The notes: generated by a model from the letters alone, not told the origin. A DNA stretch of 64,000 nucleotides from Lachnospiraceae bacterium JLR.KK002 (GCA_036941025.1 JAYMNP010000001.1:1178001-1242000); one strand, 5' to 3'. Counted from the first letter of the stretch, positions 25,031-34,668 are shown. Made by a program: numbers and translations.

Positions 25031-26218
25031 TCAGCACAGAAACTGAACGTCCGTCATATTCATACGGTCCGCATAGGACTGGTAGTCTTCCCGTGCTTTT
25101 GTTTCCTGCCACCGTACCAGAGAAACCTGGCTGCCCTGGCTGCGCAGAGCGTTTGCCTGACGGATGGCTTCTTCCTGTCTGGATTCCTGGTATACCAGCA
25201 GAATTCCGTTATTACTGACGGGGATGTCCGTTTTCTGTCTGGATAATGCGGCCAGAAGCTGGTCTACGACTACTGCAAAACCGATGGCAGGTGCATCTTT
25301 CCCAAAATAAGTGAGCAATTTGTCATAACGCCCGCCTTTTACCACCGGTTCGCCGCTTCCAAAGGTGTAGCCGGAAAAAATAATTCCGGTATAATAATGA
25401 TAGGTGCTCAGCATACCAGGCTCAATGGAAATGTATTTTTCCACACCGTAATATTTTAATACCTGAGTCAGTTCCTCCAGATGTTCCAGAGCGTGGAGAA
25501 CATCCGGATAAGAAGCAGACAGTTTTTTTGCTCTCAGCAACAGTTCTTCGGACATGCAGATATTTCCCAGCATGGAAAATAATTCCCGCAAATCTCCGGA
25601 CAGATGAAGGGAGTCCAGCAGTTCTTCCACACCGAAAAAGTTTTTATTGGATATGAGTTCCACCAGTTCCAGCTCCGTTTCCTCTTCCAGCCCTGCGGCT
25701 TTGGCCAGTCCCCGGAAAAAGTCCACATGGCCCACGCCAATCTGAAATTCCTGCAGGCCTGCTACTTTCAGGGCATTTACCACAAGGGCAAGAATTTCTC
25801 CGTCGGCAGCTACGGAATTGTCTCCGATTAATTCTGCCCCTGACTGGGTAATTTCTTTCAGACGGCCCTGATAGCTGCTGTTGTTGATAAAAGTATTTCC
25901 CATGTAACAGAGCCGCACCGGAAATGCTTCATCTCCGTAATATTTTGCCGCACATCTTGCAATGGAAGGGGTAATATCCGGGCGGAGCACCAGTGTATTG
26001 CCTTCCCGGTCAAAGAATTTATATAAGTCTCTGGAAGGTGTTGTTCCGATTTCCCGGCTGAAAATATCAAAAAATTCAAAGGTGGGCGTCTCTATGGTAT
26101 GATACCCGTACTTTTTCAGCAGTTCATGGAGATTTTCTTGCAGCACCTGTTTTCGCGCGCATTCACTGCTGTAAATATCCCGGACTCCTTCCGGGGTATG
26201 TAATAATTTCTGTCTCAT
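25031..26218 (-). CDS. hisZ: ATP phosphoribosyltransferase regulatory subunit
   Basis: 395 residues from ATG 26218 (AAAGGA upstream); the in-frame ATG at 26233 lacks a site. HisZ is a catalytically dead relative of histidyl-tRNA synthetase: motif 2-like FDREGNTLVLRPDITPSIAR is present, while the anticodon-binding domain is missing. It forms an octamer with HisG and gives histidine feedback control. First gene of the operon. Confidence 0.94.
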   Translation of the reverse strand: MRQKLLHTPEGVRDIYSSECARKQVLQENLHELLKKYGYHTIETPTFEFFDIFSREIGTTPSRDLYKFFDREGNTLVLRPDITPSIARCAAKYYGDEAFPVRLCYMGNTFINNSSYQGRLKEITQSGAELIGDNSVAADGEILALVVNALKVAGLQEFQIGVGHVDFFRGLAKAAGLEEETELELVELISNKNFFGVEELLDSLHLSGDLRELFSMLGNICMSEELLLRAKKLSASYPDVLHALEHLEELTQVLKYYGVEKYISIEPGMLSTYHYYTGIIFSGYTFGSGEPVVKGGRYDKLLTYFGKDAPAIGFAVVVDQLLAALSRQKTDIPVSNNGILLVYQESRQEEAIRQANALRSQGSQVSLVRWQETKAREDYQSYADRMNMTDVQFLC

Positions 26219-26312
26219 AGTCGTTCCTTTCATCCCTGTATGGAAAAGTGCCGTCTCTGAAAACTGCCGGACACTTTAGTATGCTACCATGCTACCTTAC
26301 TAAAACAATGAT

Positions 26313-26341
26313 ATTATATAAGAAAATACGTTGTTTGTCAA
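26313..26341 (-). promoter_or_regulatory. Consensus promoter of the histidine operon
   Basis: Minus strand TTGACA (26341-26336), exactly 17 bases, TATAAT (26318-26313). The -35 overlaps the end of recU. The leader would be about 88 bases; no T-box or run of His codons was seen in it. Confidence 0.85.
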
Positions 26342-26871
26342 CTTCGTTTTTCCAGATCCTGCTGCATAAGCTCCAGATAGGGTACCAGAATTCCGCCTCC
26401 GGAGGAGAGGAAGAAATCGGGTTCCAGTTCCTCATACCGGAAACTTTTTCTTCCTCCTGCTTCTGCCCGATTCCAGAATTCCATGAGTTTTCTGTGGCGC
26501 AGGTAATAAAATTCATTTCTGTGGGAATAAAAAATCAGCAGAAAGGAAATTCCTTTCTGTTTCTCAAATGCTTCCATAAACCGAATCTGGTGGGGATGGA
26601 TGTTCTGCAGGGGAAAGGTATCGGTATGACATTCCTTGGCGTCAAAACATACCGGAATTCCCTGTACCGCTCCGATATAGTCCACGGTACTTTTCTGGTC
26701 AAAATAGGCCAGAGTAATGTGCCTGCTGTCTTTGTCAATCCGGATGGGTGTGATGGGTGTGGGAACTTTCTGAATCAGTGCAAGCCCGTGTTCCGCATAT
26801 TTTTCGTTGGTAAGATTGATAAATTCTTCCAGTGTGGAACCGCGCAGGCCTCTGGAGTTCCATGTAGCCAT
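26338..26871 (-). CDS. recU: Holliday junction resolvase RecU
   Basis: 177 residues. The RecU signature runs from SRGLRGSTLEEFINLTNEKY through TPITPIR, then AYFDQKSTVDYIGAVQG with the catalytic Asp, and VCFDAKEC (the Glu-x-Lys-like metal site), PLQNIHPHQI. It resolves four-way DNA junctions in repair and chromosome segregation. GGGGG precedes ATG 26871. Downstream of the rluA-type gene with 14 bases between. Confidence 0.92.
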   Translation of the reverse strand: MATWNSRGLRGSTLEEFINLTNEKYAEHGLALIQKVPTPITPIRIDKDSRHITLAYFDQKSTVDYIGAVQGIPVCFDAKECHTDTFPLQNIHPHQIRFMEAFEKQKGISFLLIFYSHRNEFYYLRHRKLMEFWNRAEAGGRKSFRYEELEPDFFLSSGGGILVPYLELMQQDLEKRS

Positions 26872-26885
26872 AATAGTATCCCCCT

Positions 26886-27845
26886 TTATCTGTGTTCTCT
26901 GAGATAGCGGAGTGTTTTCAGGAAAATACCGCTGACAGGTGCTTCCAGAACCGTTCCGTCCGCCAGTTTTATCAGAGAGGCATGGAGCAGCTGGGACTGG
27001 ATGCCAAGTTCCCGGTATCCCCAGGCATTGATGATTTTGTCACCGTATTTGTGGTCTCCCAGAACGGGATATCCCAGGGCTGCCAGATGAGCCCGAATCT
27101 GATGAGAACGTCCGGTAATCAGGCGTACGCTCAGAAGGGTAAAATCTCCCTGCTGCCCGGCGGTGAAAGTTTCCACCGGCTTGCAGGCTGTGCGGATATA
27201 TCTGCTGCCGGGAATTTCTGTTTCGGATACCGTTACCCGGTTTTGGGCTTCCTCTTTTGACAGCCATCCTTCCAGTGTCCGGGCTTCGGAAATCTTCCCT
27301 TTCACAAGGCAGAGATAATATTTCCGGGCAGAACGGTCCTGTAACTGTCCGCTCAGCTCCTGCAGGCCCTTCAGACTTTTTCCGGCAATCAGAAGGCCGG
27401 AGGTATTTCTGTCCAGACGGTTGCAGACAGAGGGACGGAAAGTTTTCAAATCTTCTTCTTTCAGTTCCTGTTTCCCCAGCAGGTAGCCGATGATATATTC
27501 GTTGGCGGAAACATCCGAATATTTTCCTTTCTGAGAAAGCATACCCGCCGGTTTGTTGATGACCAGAATATCTTCATCCTCATAAATAATGTTCAGAGAA
27601 ATCCGGGGATAAGTTACGGAAGGAGTTTTTGAAAATTTTGCCAGGGTTTCCTCCGACAGAAATAATGTAACCGTATCGCCCAGGTTCAGTTTTTCGGAAC
27701 CGTCTGCCTTTTTGCCGTTGAGGGTGATATTTTTCTTACGGAGCATTTTATAAATAAAACTGCCCGGCGCCTGGGACAGGAGTTTTTTCAGGTATTTATC
27801 CAGACGCTGGCCTTTTTCGTTATTTCCAATCTGAAATTCTTTCAT
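26886..27845 (-). CDS. RluC/RluA family pseudouridine synthase
   Basis: 319 residues: S4 domain at the N-terminus (RLDKYLKKLLSQAPGSFIYK) and a catalytic domain with CNRLDRNTSGLLIAGKS (catalytic Asp in RLD) and SHQIRAHLAALGYPVLGD. Probably modifies 23S rRNA like RluC; the exact uridine cannot be read from sequence. It starts inside the ygiQ stop (ATGA), so translation is coupled. Confidence 0.92.
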   Translation of the reverse strand: MKEFQIGNNEKGQRLDKYLKKLLSQAPGSFIYKMLRKKNITLNGKKADGSEKLNLGDTVTLFLSEETLAKFSKTPSVTYPRISLNIIYEDEDILVINKPAGMLSQKGKYSDVSANEYIIGYLLGKQELKEEDLKTFRPSVCNRLDRNTSGLLIAGKSLKGLQELSGQLQDRSARKYYLCLVKGKISEARTLEGWLSKEEAQNRVTVSETEIPGSRYIRTACKPVETFTAGQQGDFTLLSVRLITGRSHQIRAHLAALGYPVLGDHKYGDKIINAWGYRELGIQSQLLHASLIKLADGTVLEAPVSGIFLKTLRYLREHR

Positions 27846-29848
27846 GGTTTTTTCTCCTGTTTTTTTCTCTTGTGAATATTGCGGATGGTTCCTGTTCTGC
27901 CTGACGTTCTGTTTCCGGATTTGCGCTGTTTGCCGGAACGTTGTTCCGGAATATTATGCTGCCTGCCGGAACGTTGTTCCGGAATATTATGCTGCCTGCC
28001 GGAACATTGTTCCGGAATATTATGCTGTTTGCCGGAATGTTGTTCTGAAAATTTCCGGGGCCTGATAAGACAGTACCGCTCAAACCCAATCAAATCCTGA
28101 CGCCCGGTTTTCAGAAGGGCTTCCCGGACCAGATCATAATTTTTCGCATCCCGATACTGTATCAGCGCCCGCTGCATGGCTTTTTCATGGGGATTTCTTG
28201 CCACATACACCGGTTCCATGGTACGGGGATCCAGCCCTGTGTAGTACATGCAGGTGGAAATGGTGGAAGGCGTGGGGTAGAAATCCTGCACCTGTTCAGG
28301 CATATATCCCAGTTCCCGCAGGAATTCCGCCAGTTCTACCGCTTCCTGTAAGGTGGAGCCGGGATGAGAGGACATGAGATAAGGCACCAGGTACTGCTCT
28401 TTGTGCAGCTTCCGGTTCATATTCTCGTACTCCCGGACGAATCTGCGGTACACAGATGATTCCGGCTTGCCCATATACTGCAATACCTGGTCAGAAATAT
28501 GTTCCGGCGCCACTTTCAGCTGTCCGCTTACATGATACTGACACAGTTCTCTCAGAAATGTATGGTCGGAATCTGCCAGCAGATAATCAAATCGAATGCC
28601 GGACCGGATAAATACTTTTTTGACACCCGGAAGATTCCGGAGTTTTCGAAGCAGGTCAAGATAATCCCTGTGGTCAGCCTTCAGATTTCTGCAGGGTTCC
28701 GGAAACAGACATTGTCTGTCGGTGCAGACGCCTTTTGTAAGCTGCTTTTCACAGGCGGGAAAACGGAAATTGGCGGTAGGGCCGCCCACGTCATGAATAT
28801 ATCCTTTAAAATCCCGGTCCTTTATCAGAAGTTCCGCCTCTCTGAGCAGGGATTCGTGGCTTCTGGACTGAATGATCCGTCCCTGATGGAAGGTCAGGGC
28901 ACAGAAATTGCAGCCGCCAAAACAGCCCCGGTTGCTGGTAAGGCTGAATTTTATTTCGGAAATTGCAGGTACGCCTCCCGCTTTTTCATAAGAGGGATGG
29001 TATGTGCGCATATAAGGCAATGCGTATACGTCGTCCATCTCCTGCCGGCTCAGAGGATGGGCCGGGGGATTCTGCACCACATATACCTGATTGAGATATT
29101 CTTCCGCCAGCCGCCTGCCGGAATATGGGTCCGTATTGGTGTACTGCCGGTAAAAGCTCCTGGCATAAACCTTTTTATCCTGTGCTGTTTTTTCAAATTC
29201 CGGCAGGAATATGGCGCCATAGATATCTTCTTTTTTTCTGGTTTTATATACGGTGCCTTCCACAAAGGTAATCTGTTCCGCAGGCAGGCCGCTGTCCAGC
29301 GCTTCTGCCAGAGCCAGTATGCTGCGCTCTCCCATGCCGTACATCAGAATATCCGCGCCGCTGTCCAGAAGGATGGAACGTCTGATTTTATTGCTCCAGT
29401 AATCGTAATGGGCCAGTCTCCGCAGGCTGGCTTCCACGCCGCCGATTAAAATGGGCGTTTTTTTATAAGTCTGGCGTATCAGGTTGCCATATACAATTGT
29501 TGCATAGTCCGGCCGCTTTCCCATGATTCCTCCAGGGGTAAAAGCGTCATGATCCCGGCGGCGTCCGGATACACTGTAATGATTTACCATGGAATCCATA
29601 TTTCCTCCGCTGACCAGGAAAGCCAGTCTGGGTTCCCCGTAAATGGCAATGCTGTCTTTCTTTTTCCAGTCCGGCTGGGAAATGATACCCACTGTATATC
29701 CGTGGGCTTCCAGCAGGCGGCTGATAATGGCATGTCCAAACGAGGGGTGATCCACATAGGCGTCCCCGATGACATACACAAAATCAAACTGTGTAATTCC
29801 CCGTTTTTGCATATCTTCTCTGCAAATGGGCAGAAAATCCCGTTCCAT
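27842..29848 (-). CDS. ygiQ: YgiQ family radical SAM protein with a repetitive tail
   Basis: 668 residues. An N-terminal domain (FVYVIGDAYVDHPSFGHAI) precedes a radical SAM domain with RGCFGGCNFCALTFHQGR (CxxxCxxC) and a conserved YgiQ C-terminal region (PEQVQDFYPTPSTISTCMYY). Function is unknown; the family is very conserved in Clostridia. The last 70 residues are unusual: 11-residue repeats of the type GRQHNIPEQRS, encoded by a 33-base tandem repeat (27931-28050), then a Lys/Arg-rich end. AAGGAG precedes ATG 29848. Confidence 0.92.
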   Translation of the reverse strand: MERDFLPICREDMQKRGITQFDFVYVIGDAYVDHPSFGHAIISRLLEAHGYTVGIISQPDWKKKDSIAIYGEPRLAFLVSGGNMDSMVNHYSVSGRRRDHDAFTPGGIMGKRPDYATIVYGNLIRQTYKKTPILIGGVEASLRRLAHYDYWSNKIRRSILLDSGADILMYGMGERSILALAEALDSGLPAEQITFVEGTVYKTRKKEDIYGAIFLPEFEKTAQDKKVYARSFYRQYTNTDPYSGRRLAEEYLNQVYVVQNPPAHPLSRQEMDDVYALPYMRTYHPSYEKAGGVPAISEIKFSLTSNRGCFGGCNFCALTFHQGRIIQSRSHESLLREAELLIKDRDFKGYIHDVGGPTANFRFPACEKQLTKGVCTDRQCLFPEPCRNLKADHRDYLDLLRKLRNLPGVKKVFIRSGIRFDYLLADSDHTFLRELCQYHVSGQLKVAPEHISDQVLQYMGKPESSVYRRFVREYENMNRKLHKEQYLVPYLMSSHPGSTLQEAVELAEFLRELGYMPEQVQDFYPTPSTISTCMYYTGLDPRTMEPVYVARNPHEKAMQRALIQYRDAKNYDLVREALLKTGRQDLIGFERYCLIRPRKFSEQHSGKQHNIPEQCSGRQHNIPEQRSGRQHNIPEQRSGKQRKSGNRTSGRTGTIRNIHKRKKQEKKP
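27931..28050. repeat. 33-bp tandem repeat inside ygiQ
   Basis: Copies at 27931-27963, 27964-27996, 27997-28029 and a partial, diverged copy from 28030. Each contains the palindrome CCGGAACGTTGTTCCGG (seven-base arms). The length, a multiple of three, keeps the frame open. Confidence 0.9.
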
Positions 29849-29857
29849 ACTGTCTCC

Positions 29858-30553
29858 TTATATATTCAGTGCGGGTTCTAAAATACCCGGTTCCATCTCC
29901 TGGGACGGAGAAAAGACTTCATAGTAAGTATTGATATAGTAATCTGCCAGATTCTGTTTTTCCTGTCTCTGAGCAGAGGAAAATTCATCTTCTACGGCGC
30001 ATACCCGCATTCCTGCATTTTTTCCTGCCAGAATTCCCATGGGCACGTCTTCAAATACCAGACAGTGTTCCGGCTTTGTCCCAAGACGTCCCGCTGCCTC
30101 CAGGTATACATCCGGCGCCGGCTTTCCACGTTTCACCTCACAGGCTGTGACAATTTCCTGAATATAACCGTCAAAGCGGAGGGCCTGTGCCACTGCGTCC
30201 ACCAGTTCTCTGGAATTGCTGGTGGCAATACCTGTGGAAATTCCCTGCTGTTTGCAGTATTTCAGAAATTCTTCCGCACCGGGTTTGAAATTTACTTCAT
30301 ATGTATATTTCCGAATAGCCATCCGGTTCCAGATTTCTTTCAGTTCTTCTACGCTTTCGGAAAGATGGAACAGTTCTCTGGTATAGACTGCGGTTTCCGT
30401 AAAACTCATACCTTCAATATCATGCTGGTAGGTTTCCGGCAGGGTAAGACCCCGCTGTTCTAAAAATTCCACGTCTATGTCATGCCACAGCCACATGGAG
30501 TCCACCAGAGTTCCGTCCAGGTCAAAGATGACCGACCGTATATTTTTTAACAT
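29858..30553 (-). CDS. HAD-family phosphatase (phosphoglycolate / beta-phosphoglucomutase type)
   Basis: 231 residues from ATG 30553, preceded by AAGGAG; the frame is open to 30805, but the extra part has no protein-like similarity and overlaps degV. HAD motif I is VIFDLDGTLVDS, motif II IATSN, motif III near KRGKPAPDVYLEAA, and motif IV VFEDVPMGILAGKNAGM. The cap domain (residues about 17-90) marks subfamily I. Substrate cannot be read. It lies between degV and ygiQ on the same strand. Confidence 0.9.
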   Translation of the reverse strand: MLKNIRSVIFDLDGTLVDSMWLWHDIDVEFLEQRGLTLPETYQHDIEGMSFTETAVYTRELFHLSESVEELKEIWNRMAIRKYTYEVNFKPGAEEFLKYCKQQGISTGIATSNSRELVDAVAQALRFDGYIQEIVTACEVKRGKPAPDVYLEAAGRLGTKPEHCLVFEDVPMGILAGKNAGMRVCAVEDEFSSAQRQEKQNLADYYINTYYEVFSPSQEMEPGILEPALNI

Positions 30554-30566
30554 AGTGCTGTTCTCC

Positions 30567-31445
30567 TTAAAGTCTTTTGGGCCGGCAGGAACATCCGATG
30601 CCAAGGCCTCCCTGCCCGATATGGCAGGAGACGCCCATGGAAAGATTGTCACATAATACTTCCATGCCCGGAAAGGCCTCACGGATTTCCCGCAGCCATT
30701 CTTCCGTGGCTTCCTGGGAAGCGCTGGAGGCAGCCAGCAGATATACTTCTCCCTTTTCCTGCCACTCCCGGAAGGTGGTTTCCAGGTCGTGGTGCATGGC
30801 TTCAATCATGGCTTTTCTGGCTCTGGCTGTCCCATGGCATTTCTTAAAGGTATCCAGGGTGCCCACATCAAATTTCAGTACCGGTTTGATATTCAGTACA
30901 GTGCCCAGGGCTGCTGTGGCCGGGGATATTCTTCCGCCCCGCTTTAAGTGTTCCAGCGTCTCCACACCCACGTAGATGACCATTTTGTCTCTGGATGCTT
31001 CCAGAATCTCTTTAATTTCCGGAGCAGTATAGCCTTCCTCAATCAGTTCCAGCGCATCCAGAACGGAGCGGTGCAGGGCTGTGGATACCCTTCCGTTGTC
31101 CACCACAAAGATTTTGCCATTATAAGGTTCTTCCTGTGCCAGTCCCAGAGCTGCCCCGCAGGAGCCGCTCAGCCCGCTGCTGATGGGAATGTACAGAATC
31201 TGTTCACAGGTTTCCATCCCTTTATCCCATAATTTCATAACCTCCGCCGGAGAAGGCTGGGAAGTGGAAACCTCGCTGCCGGAGTCCAGTTTCTGGAAAA
31301 ATGCTTCTCTGGACAGGTTCACATCTTCATAGTAGCATATATCGTCAAAATAAAAGGGCATGGGCAGCACCAGAATATCAAGTTCCGCCGCCTCTTTTTG
31401 TGTAATTCCGCTGTGACTGTCAGTTATTACGCCAATTTTTTTCAT
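30567..31445 (-). CDS. DegV family fatty-acid-binding protein
   Basis: 292 residues. IGVITDSHSGITQKEA at the N-terminus, the SQPSPAEVMKLWDKG segment and KRGGRISPATAALGTVLNIKP are DegV/FakB signatures. Such proteins bind a fatty acid and hand it to the kinase FakA; no fakA is in the window. AGGAGG precedes ATG 31445. Its start overlaps the rsuA-type gene by 26 bases. Confidence 0.92.
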   Translation of the reverse strand: MKKIGVITDSHSGITQKEAAELDILVLPMPFYFDDICYYEDVNLSREAFFQKLDSGSEVSTSQPSPAEVMKLWDKGMETCEQILYIPISSGLSGSCGAALGLAQEEPYNGKIFVVDNGRVSTALHRSVLDALELIEEGYTAPEIKEILEASRDKMVIYVGVETLEHLKRGGRISPATAALGTVLNIKPVLKFDVGTLDTFKKCHGTARARKAMIEAMHHDLETTFREWQEKGEVYLLAASSASQEATEEWLREIREAFPGMEVLCDNLSMGVSCHIGQGGLGIGCSCRPKRL

Positions 31446-32205
31446 AGCTTCCTCCTGTATCCGGAGCCTCCGTTTTGGATGGCCCTCTGTATTCCGTTAT
31501 CTTCTGCAACTCTTCCTGAGTCAGCGGCCGGTAATCCCCCGGCTGCAGGGAGCCGTCCAGCTCCAGGCTGCCCATGGAAATCCGCTTTAAATACAGCACT
31601 TTTTTGCCCACTGCCTCAAACATCCGTTTTACCTGATGGAATTTTCCTTCTGTAATGGTCAGGGTAATCCGGGAAATTTCCGGCTGGTTTTCAGGCAGAA
31701 GTTTCAGTTCTGCCGGCCGGGTGGGCCTGGCTTCTCCGATATCAATCCCCTGGGAGAACTGTTTCACATCTTCTTCTGTCACCCTGCCCGAAACTTCGGC
31801 ATAATAGGTCTTTGGCACATGTTTTCCGGGAGCCAGAAGATTGTGAGCCAGCGTACCGTCATTGGTAATCAGCATAAGACCTTCCGTGTCCAAATCCAGC
31901 CTGCCCACGGGAAACAGTCCTTTTTTGCGGTTTTCCGGAAAATATTCAAGAACTGTTCTGTGCACATTGTCTTTCACTGCACTGACGCAGCCCTGGGGTT
32001 TATAAAACAGAAAGTATTCGTATCTGGTATAAGGGATATCATGCCCCTGAAAGGACACCGTGTCCGTATCCGGGATTATCTTCTGTTCCGGTCCTGCCGG
32101 AAGCATTCCGTTTACCAGAACCTGCTTTTTGCGTATGTACTGTTTTACCTGGCTGCGGGTGCCGATTCCCATGTCCGCAAGATATTTGTCCAGTCTGATC
32201 TGCAT
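31420..32205 (-). CDS. RsuA family pseudouridine synthase
   Basis: 261 residues: S4 domain (RLDKYLADMGIGTRSQVKQY) then the catalytic domain with VGRLDLDTEGLMLITNDG and FHQVKRMFEAVGKKVLYLKR, typical of RsuA/RluB enzymes acting on 16S or 23S rRNA. The 30-residue C-terminal tail after ITEYRG is extra. AAAGGAT precedes the ATG. Confidence 0.92.
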   Translation of the reverse strand: MQIRLDKYLADMGIGTRSQVKQYIRKKQVLVNGMLPAGPEQKIIPDTDTVSFQGHDIPYTRYEYFLFYKPQGCVSAVKDNVHRTVLEYFPENRKKGLFPVGRLDLDTEGLMLITNDGTLAHNLLAPGKHVPKTYYAEVSGRVTEEDVKQFSQGIDIGEARPTRPAELKLLPENQPEISRITLTITEGKFHQVKRMFEAVGKKVLYLKRISMGSLELDGSLQPGDYRPLTQEELQKITEYRGPSKTEAPDTGGSYEKNWRNN

Positions 32206-32239
32206 GGCACATCCTTTCTGTTTCTCCGGTGGAAATGGT

Positions 32240-33079
32240 TCAGGAAAACTGATAGTTCAGACGTTTATCCTCCAGCCATTTTAATACCCAGTAAGGGTTA
32301 ATGCTGAGTTCCTTTCCCGTTCCATCGTCAATGTAAATACCCATATGAAGATGGACTGCAAATTTTCCCACAGTGCCTTCTTCCTCTCCATAGCCGCTGT
32401 CTCCCATAAAGCCCAGCAGTTCTCCGGCCTTTATCTCGTCCCCTTCCTGAAAGTCCCTGGCATAATCATGGAGATGGGCGTAGTAAAAATAGCCGCCATG
32501 GGGAGAACGGATTCCGATTCGGTATCCTCCCAGTTTCAGCCATCCGATTTTTTCCACGACGCCGTCTGTCATGCTGATGACAGGATAATGGCCCCGCAGG
32601 TTCAGAGAGGCCATGATATCGGTTCCTTCATGGCCCCGGTTTCCTCCGAAATTTCGGTCAAACATCCAGGAATTCTCGAAGGAGGTGGTCAGAGAACTGT
32701 CCCTTGCCGACAGGGGAACGGGAAAATACCGCAGGTCTTCCCAAATGGCCTGTTCTGCCTGTTCCAGAGCACGGATTCTCTCAGGCTGATATTCATAAAG
32801 AAGGTTCAGGTAATCTTCCAGCTGGCTTTTTTCCTGTTTTTCTGTAAAAAGATAACTCAGCAAATAATCGTAACGGGTGTAGTTCGTATCTTTTTCAAAG
32901 GCACAGAAGTCCTCAAACTGTTCGGAAGGGACCTGCTGCTGCCGCAGGAGTTCTCTGGTATCTTCCCCCGCCAGAAGGTGGGTAATCTTCGCAATCTGCC
33001 GGATATGTCCGGTCAGGACCGTAATCAGGCAGACCATTGCTGTAAGAATCAGTAACCATATACATACCTGCTTTTTCAT
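32240..33079 (-). CDS. M23 family metallopeptidase (membrane-anchored wall hydrolase)
   Basis: 279 residues. One N-terminal membrane helix (VCIWLLILTAMVCLITVLTG, residues 4-23) exposes a C-terminal M23/LytM domain. Zinc ligands are in GHEGTDIMA (HxxxD) and the HLHMGIYI (HxH) end; the YYAHLHD block is also present. The middle 120 residues have no recognised domain. Likely cuts peptidoglycan cross-links; it lacks an obvious activating coiled coil. The family includes sporulation proteins such as SpoIIQ, but the identity is not clear. Confidence 0.88.
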   Translation of the reverse strand: MKKQVCIWLLILTAMVCLITVLTGHIRQIAKITHLLAGEDTRELLRQQQVPSEQFEDFCAFEKDTNYTRYDYLLSYLFTEKQEKSQLEDYLNLLYEYQPERIRALEQAEQAIWEDLRYFPVPLSARDSSLTTSFENSWMFDRNFGGNRGHEGTDIMASLNLRGHYPVISMTDGVVEKIGWLKLGGYRIGIRSPHGGYFYYAHLHDYARDFQEGDEIKAGELLGFMGDSGYGEEEGTVGKFAVHLHMGIYIDDGTGKELSINPYWVLKWLEDKRLNYQFS

Positions 33080-33166
33080 AGTCTTCCTTTTACGAGGATA
33101 TTTGGTTTATGTTCCTGTTCCCCTGTGTGGTATCCGGATTGTTTTCCATATTCCTTATAAGGGAAA

Positions 33167-34618
33167 TTACCGGGAACGTTTTAAAAATTCCAGAAGCAGC
33201 TTCCATACTCTTTCCGCGGAGGAAATGCTTAACCGTTCCTGAGGTGTGTGGATATCAAAATTATCGGGGCCAAGGGAAATGCAGTCCAGGTTCTCAAGTT
33301 TTCCGGAAAAAATACCGCATTCCAGTCCGGCATGAATGGCCTGAATCTTCGGTTCTTCCTGAAACAATTCCCGGTAAACGGCCGCCATCTGTTCACGCAT
33401 GGGGGAATCTGCCCGGTATTCCCATGCAGGATAATCACCGCTTATGTTGATTTCGCCTCCCAGAAATTCAGTGAGAAAGGCCAGTCGTTCCGTCACCTCA
33501 TATTTTCTGCTGGTGACGCTGCTTCTTACGGAAAAGCACAGGGAAAATGATTCATGTTCCAGCTTCATAATACCGGGATTCAGAGAGGTTTCCACCAGTC
33601 CTTCCAGTTCCGGACTCATATGCTGCACGCCCCAGGGCATGGTACGGAGGAAAAACAGCACTTTGGTCAGAGAGGATGCGTCCAGAACCTCTGTCTGCTT
33701 CTGCTCCATTTCGGTACACTGAACGCTGACCTTTGGATCGGAACTGCGGTATTCATGTTTCAGCACTTCCTGCCAGGAGGAAACCAGCCTTTCCAGTTCT
33801 GATTTGTCCGAGGCATCCGGTAACAGGATGGTACATCCGGCTTCCCGCGGGATAGCATTATCTTTCAGGCCCCCCTGCAATGTTTCCAGGGAAAAGGGAA
33901 GTTCTTCCCGTATTCCGTTTAATATCCGTCCAAGGAGTACAGCGGCATTCCCGCGCTCTTTATGGATTTCGCTGCCGGAATGGCCTCCCTGCAGTCCAGC
34001 CACTCTGATTTCATAAAGGAATCCCTGTGACGATGTCCGGGTAACGGGAATCATGCAGTCTGCCTGCAGTCCTCCCGCACATCCGGTCAGGAAAATGCTT
34101 TCTTCGTCGGAATCAATGTTCAGAAGTTTTCTTCCTTTCAGCATGGAGAGGTCAATGGATTCCGCACCCAGCATTCCCACTTCCTCGTCTACGGTAAAGA
34201 CCACTTCCAGCGGCGGGTGAGGCAGGGTATCGTCTTCCAGAATGGCAAAGGCGTAGGCCAGGGCGATTCCGTCATCCCCGCCCAGGGTGGTTCCCTCTGC
34301 TTTCAGAAAATCGCCGTCCACATACAGCCGCAGGCCTTCTTTTTCAAAATCAATGTCCGCATGGTTTTCCTTTTCGCATACCATATCCATATGGCCCTGT
34401 ATGATAATGGGCTCAGACATTTCATAACCCTCGGAACCGTTTTTGAAAATAATGACGTTATTGCTGTCATCCTGTATCCAGTTCAGATTATGGGCTCTGG
34501 CAAAGGATACGCAGTAATCGCTGATGGCTTTTGTATTTCCGGAGCCATGGGGAATCTGGCAGATTTCTTCAAAATATGCAAAAACTCTTTCCGGCTTTAA
34601 CTGTTCACAAACTCTCAT
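33167..34618 (-). CDS. pepD: Aminoacyl-histidine dipeptidase (PepD, M20)
   Basis: 483 residues. The M20 di-zinc centre is visible: IIQGHMDMVCEK, LGGDDGIALAYA, VFTVDEEVGMLGA (catalytic Glu pair) and a C-terminal HAGLECGIFSGK. Family length is right. Splits Xaa-His and other dipeptides in the cytosol. AGGAGG precedes ATG 34618; it is divergent from the ylbJ-like gene only 50 bases away. Confidence 0.93.
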   Translation of the reverse strand: MRVCEQLKPERVFAYFEEICQIPHGSGNTKAISDYCVSFARAHNLNWIQDDSNNVIIFKNGSEGYEMSEPIIIQGHMDMVCEKENHADIDFEKEGLRLYVDGDFLKAEGTTLGGDDGIALAYAFAILEDDTLPHPPLEVVFTVDEEVGMLGAESIDLSMLKGRKLLNIDSDEESIFLTGCAGGLQADCMIPVTRTSSQGFLYEIRVAGLQGGHSGSEIHKERGNAAVLLGRILNGIREELPFSLETLQGGLKDNAIPREAGCTILLPDASDKSELERLVSSWQEVLKHEYRSSDPKVSVQCTEMEQKQTEVLDASSLTKVLFFLRTMPWGVQHMSPELEGLVETSLNPGIMKLEHESFSLCFSVRSSVTSRKYEVTERLAFLTEFLGGEINISGDYPAWEYRADSPMREQMAAVYRELFQEEPKIQAIHAGLECGIFSGKLENLDCISLGPDNFDIHTPQERLSISSAERVWKLLLEFLKRSR

Positions 34619-34668
34619 ATTCGCCTCCTGCTTTGGTATATTTATTTTATTGGTTCATAGAATAAACT

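Noticed and set aside
26219..26312. T-box or His-rich leader peptide for the his operon
   Set aside because: No T-box motif and no run of His codons seen in the short leader.
27931..28050. CRISPR-like array or intergenic repeat
   Set aside because: The repeat is contiguous, 33 bases, in frame inside ygiQ, and has no spacers.
28499..29449. 316-codon plus-strand ORF
   Set aside because: It is the complement of ygiQ, has no recognisable domain or ribosome binding site, and ygiQ is clearly real.
29858..30805. 315-residue form of the HAD phosphatase
   Set aside because: The upstream 84 codons overlap degV in another frame and are not protein-like; AAGGAG precedes ATG 30553.
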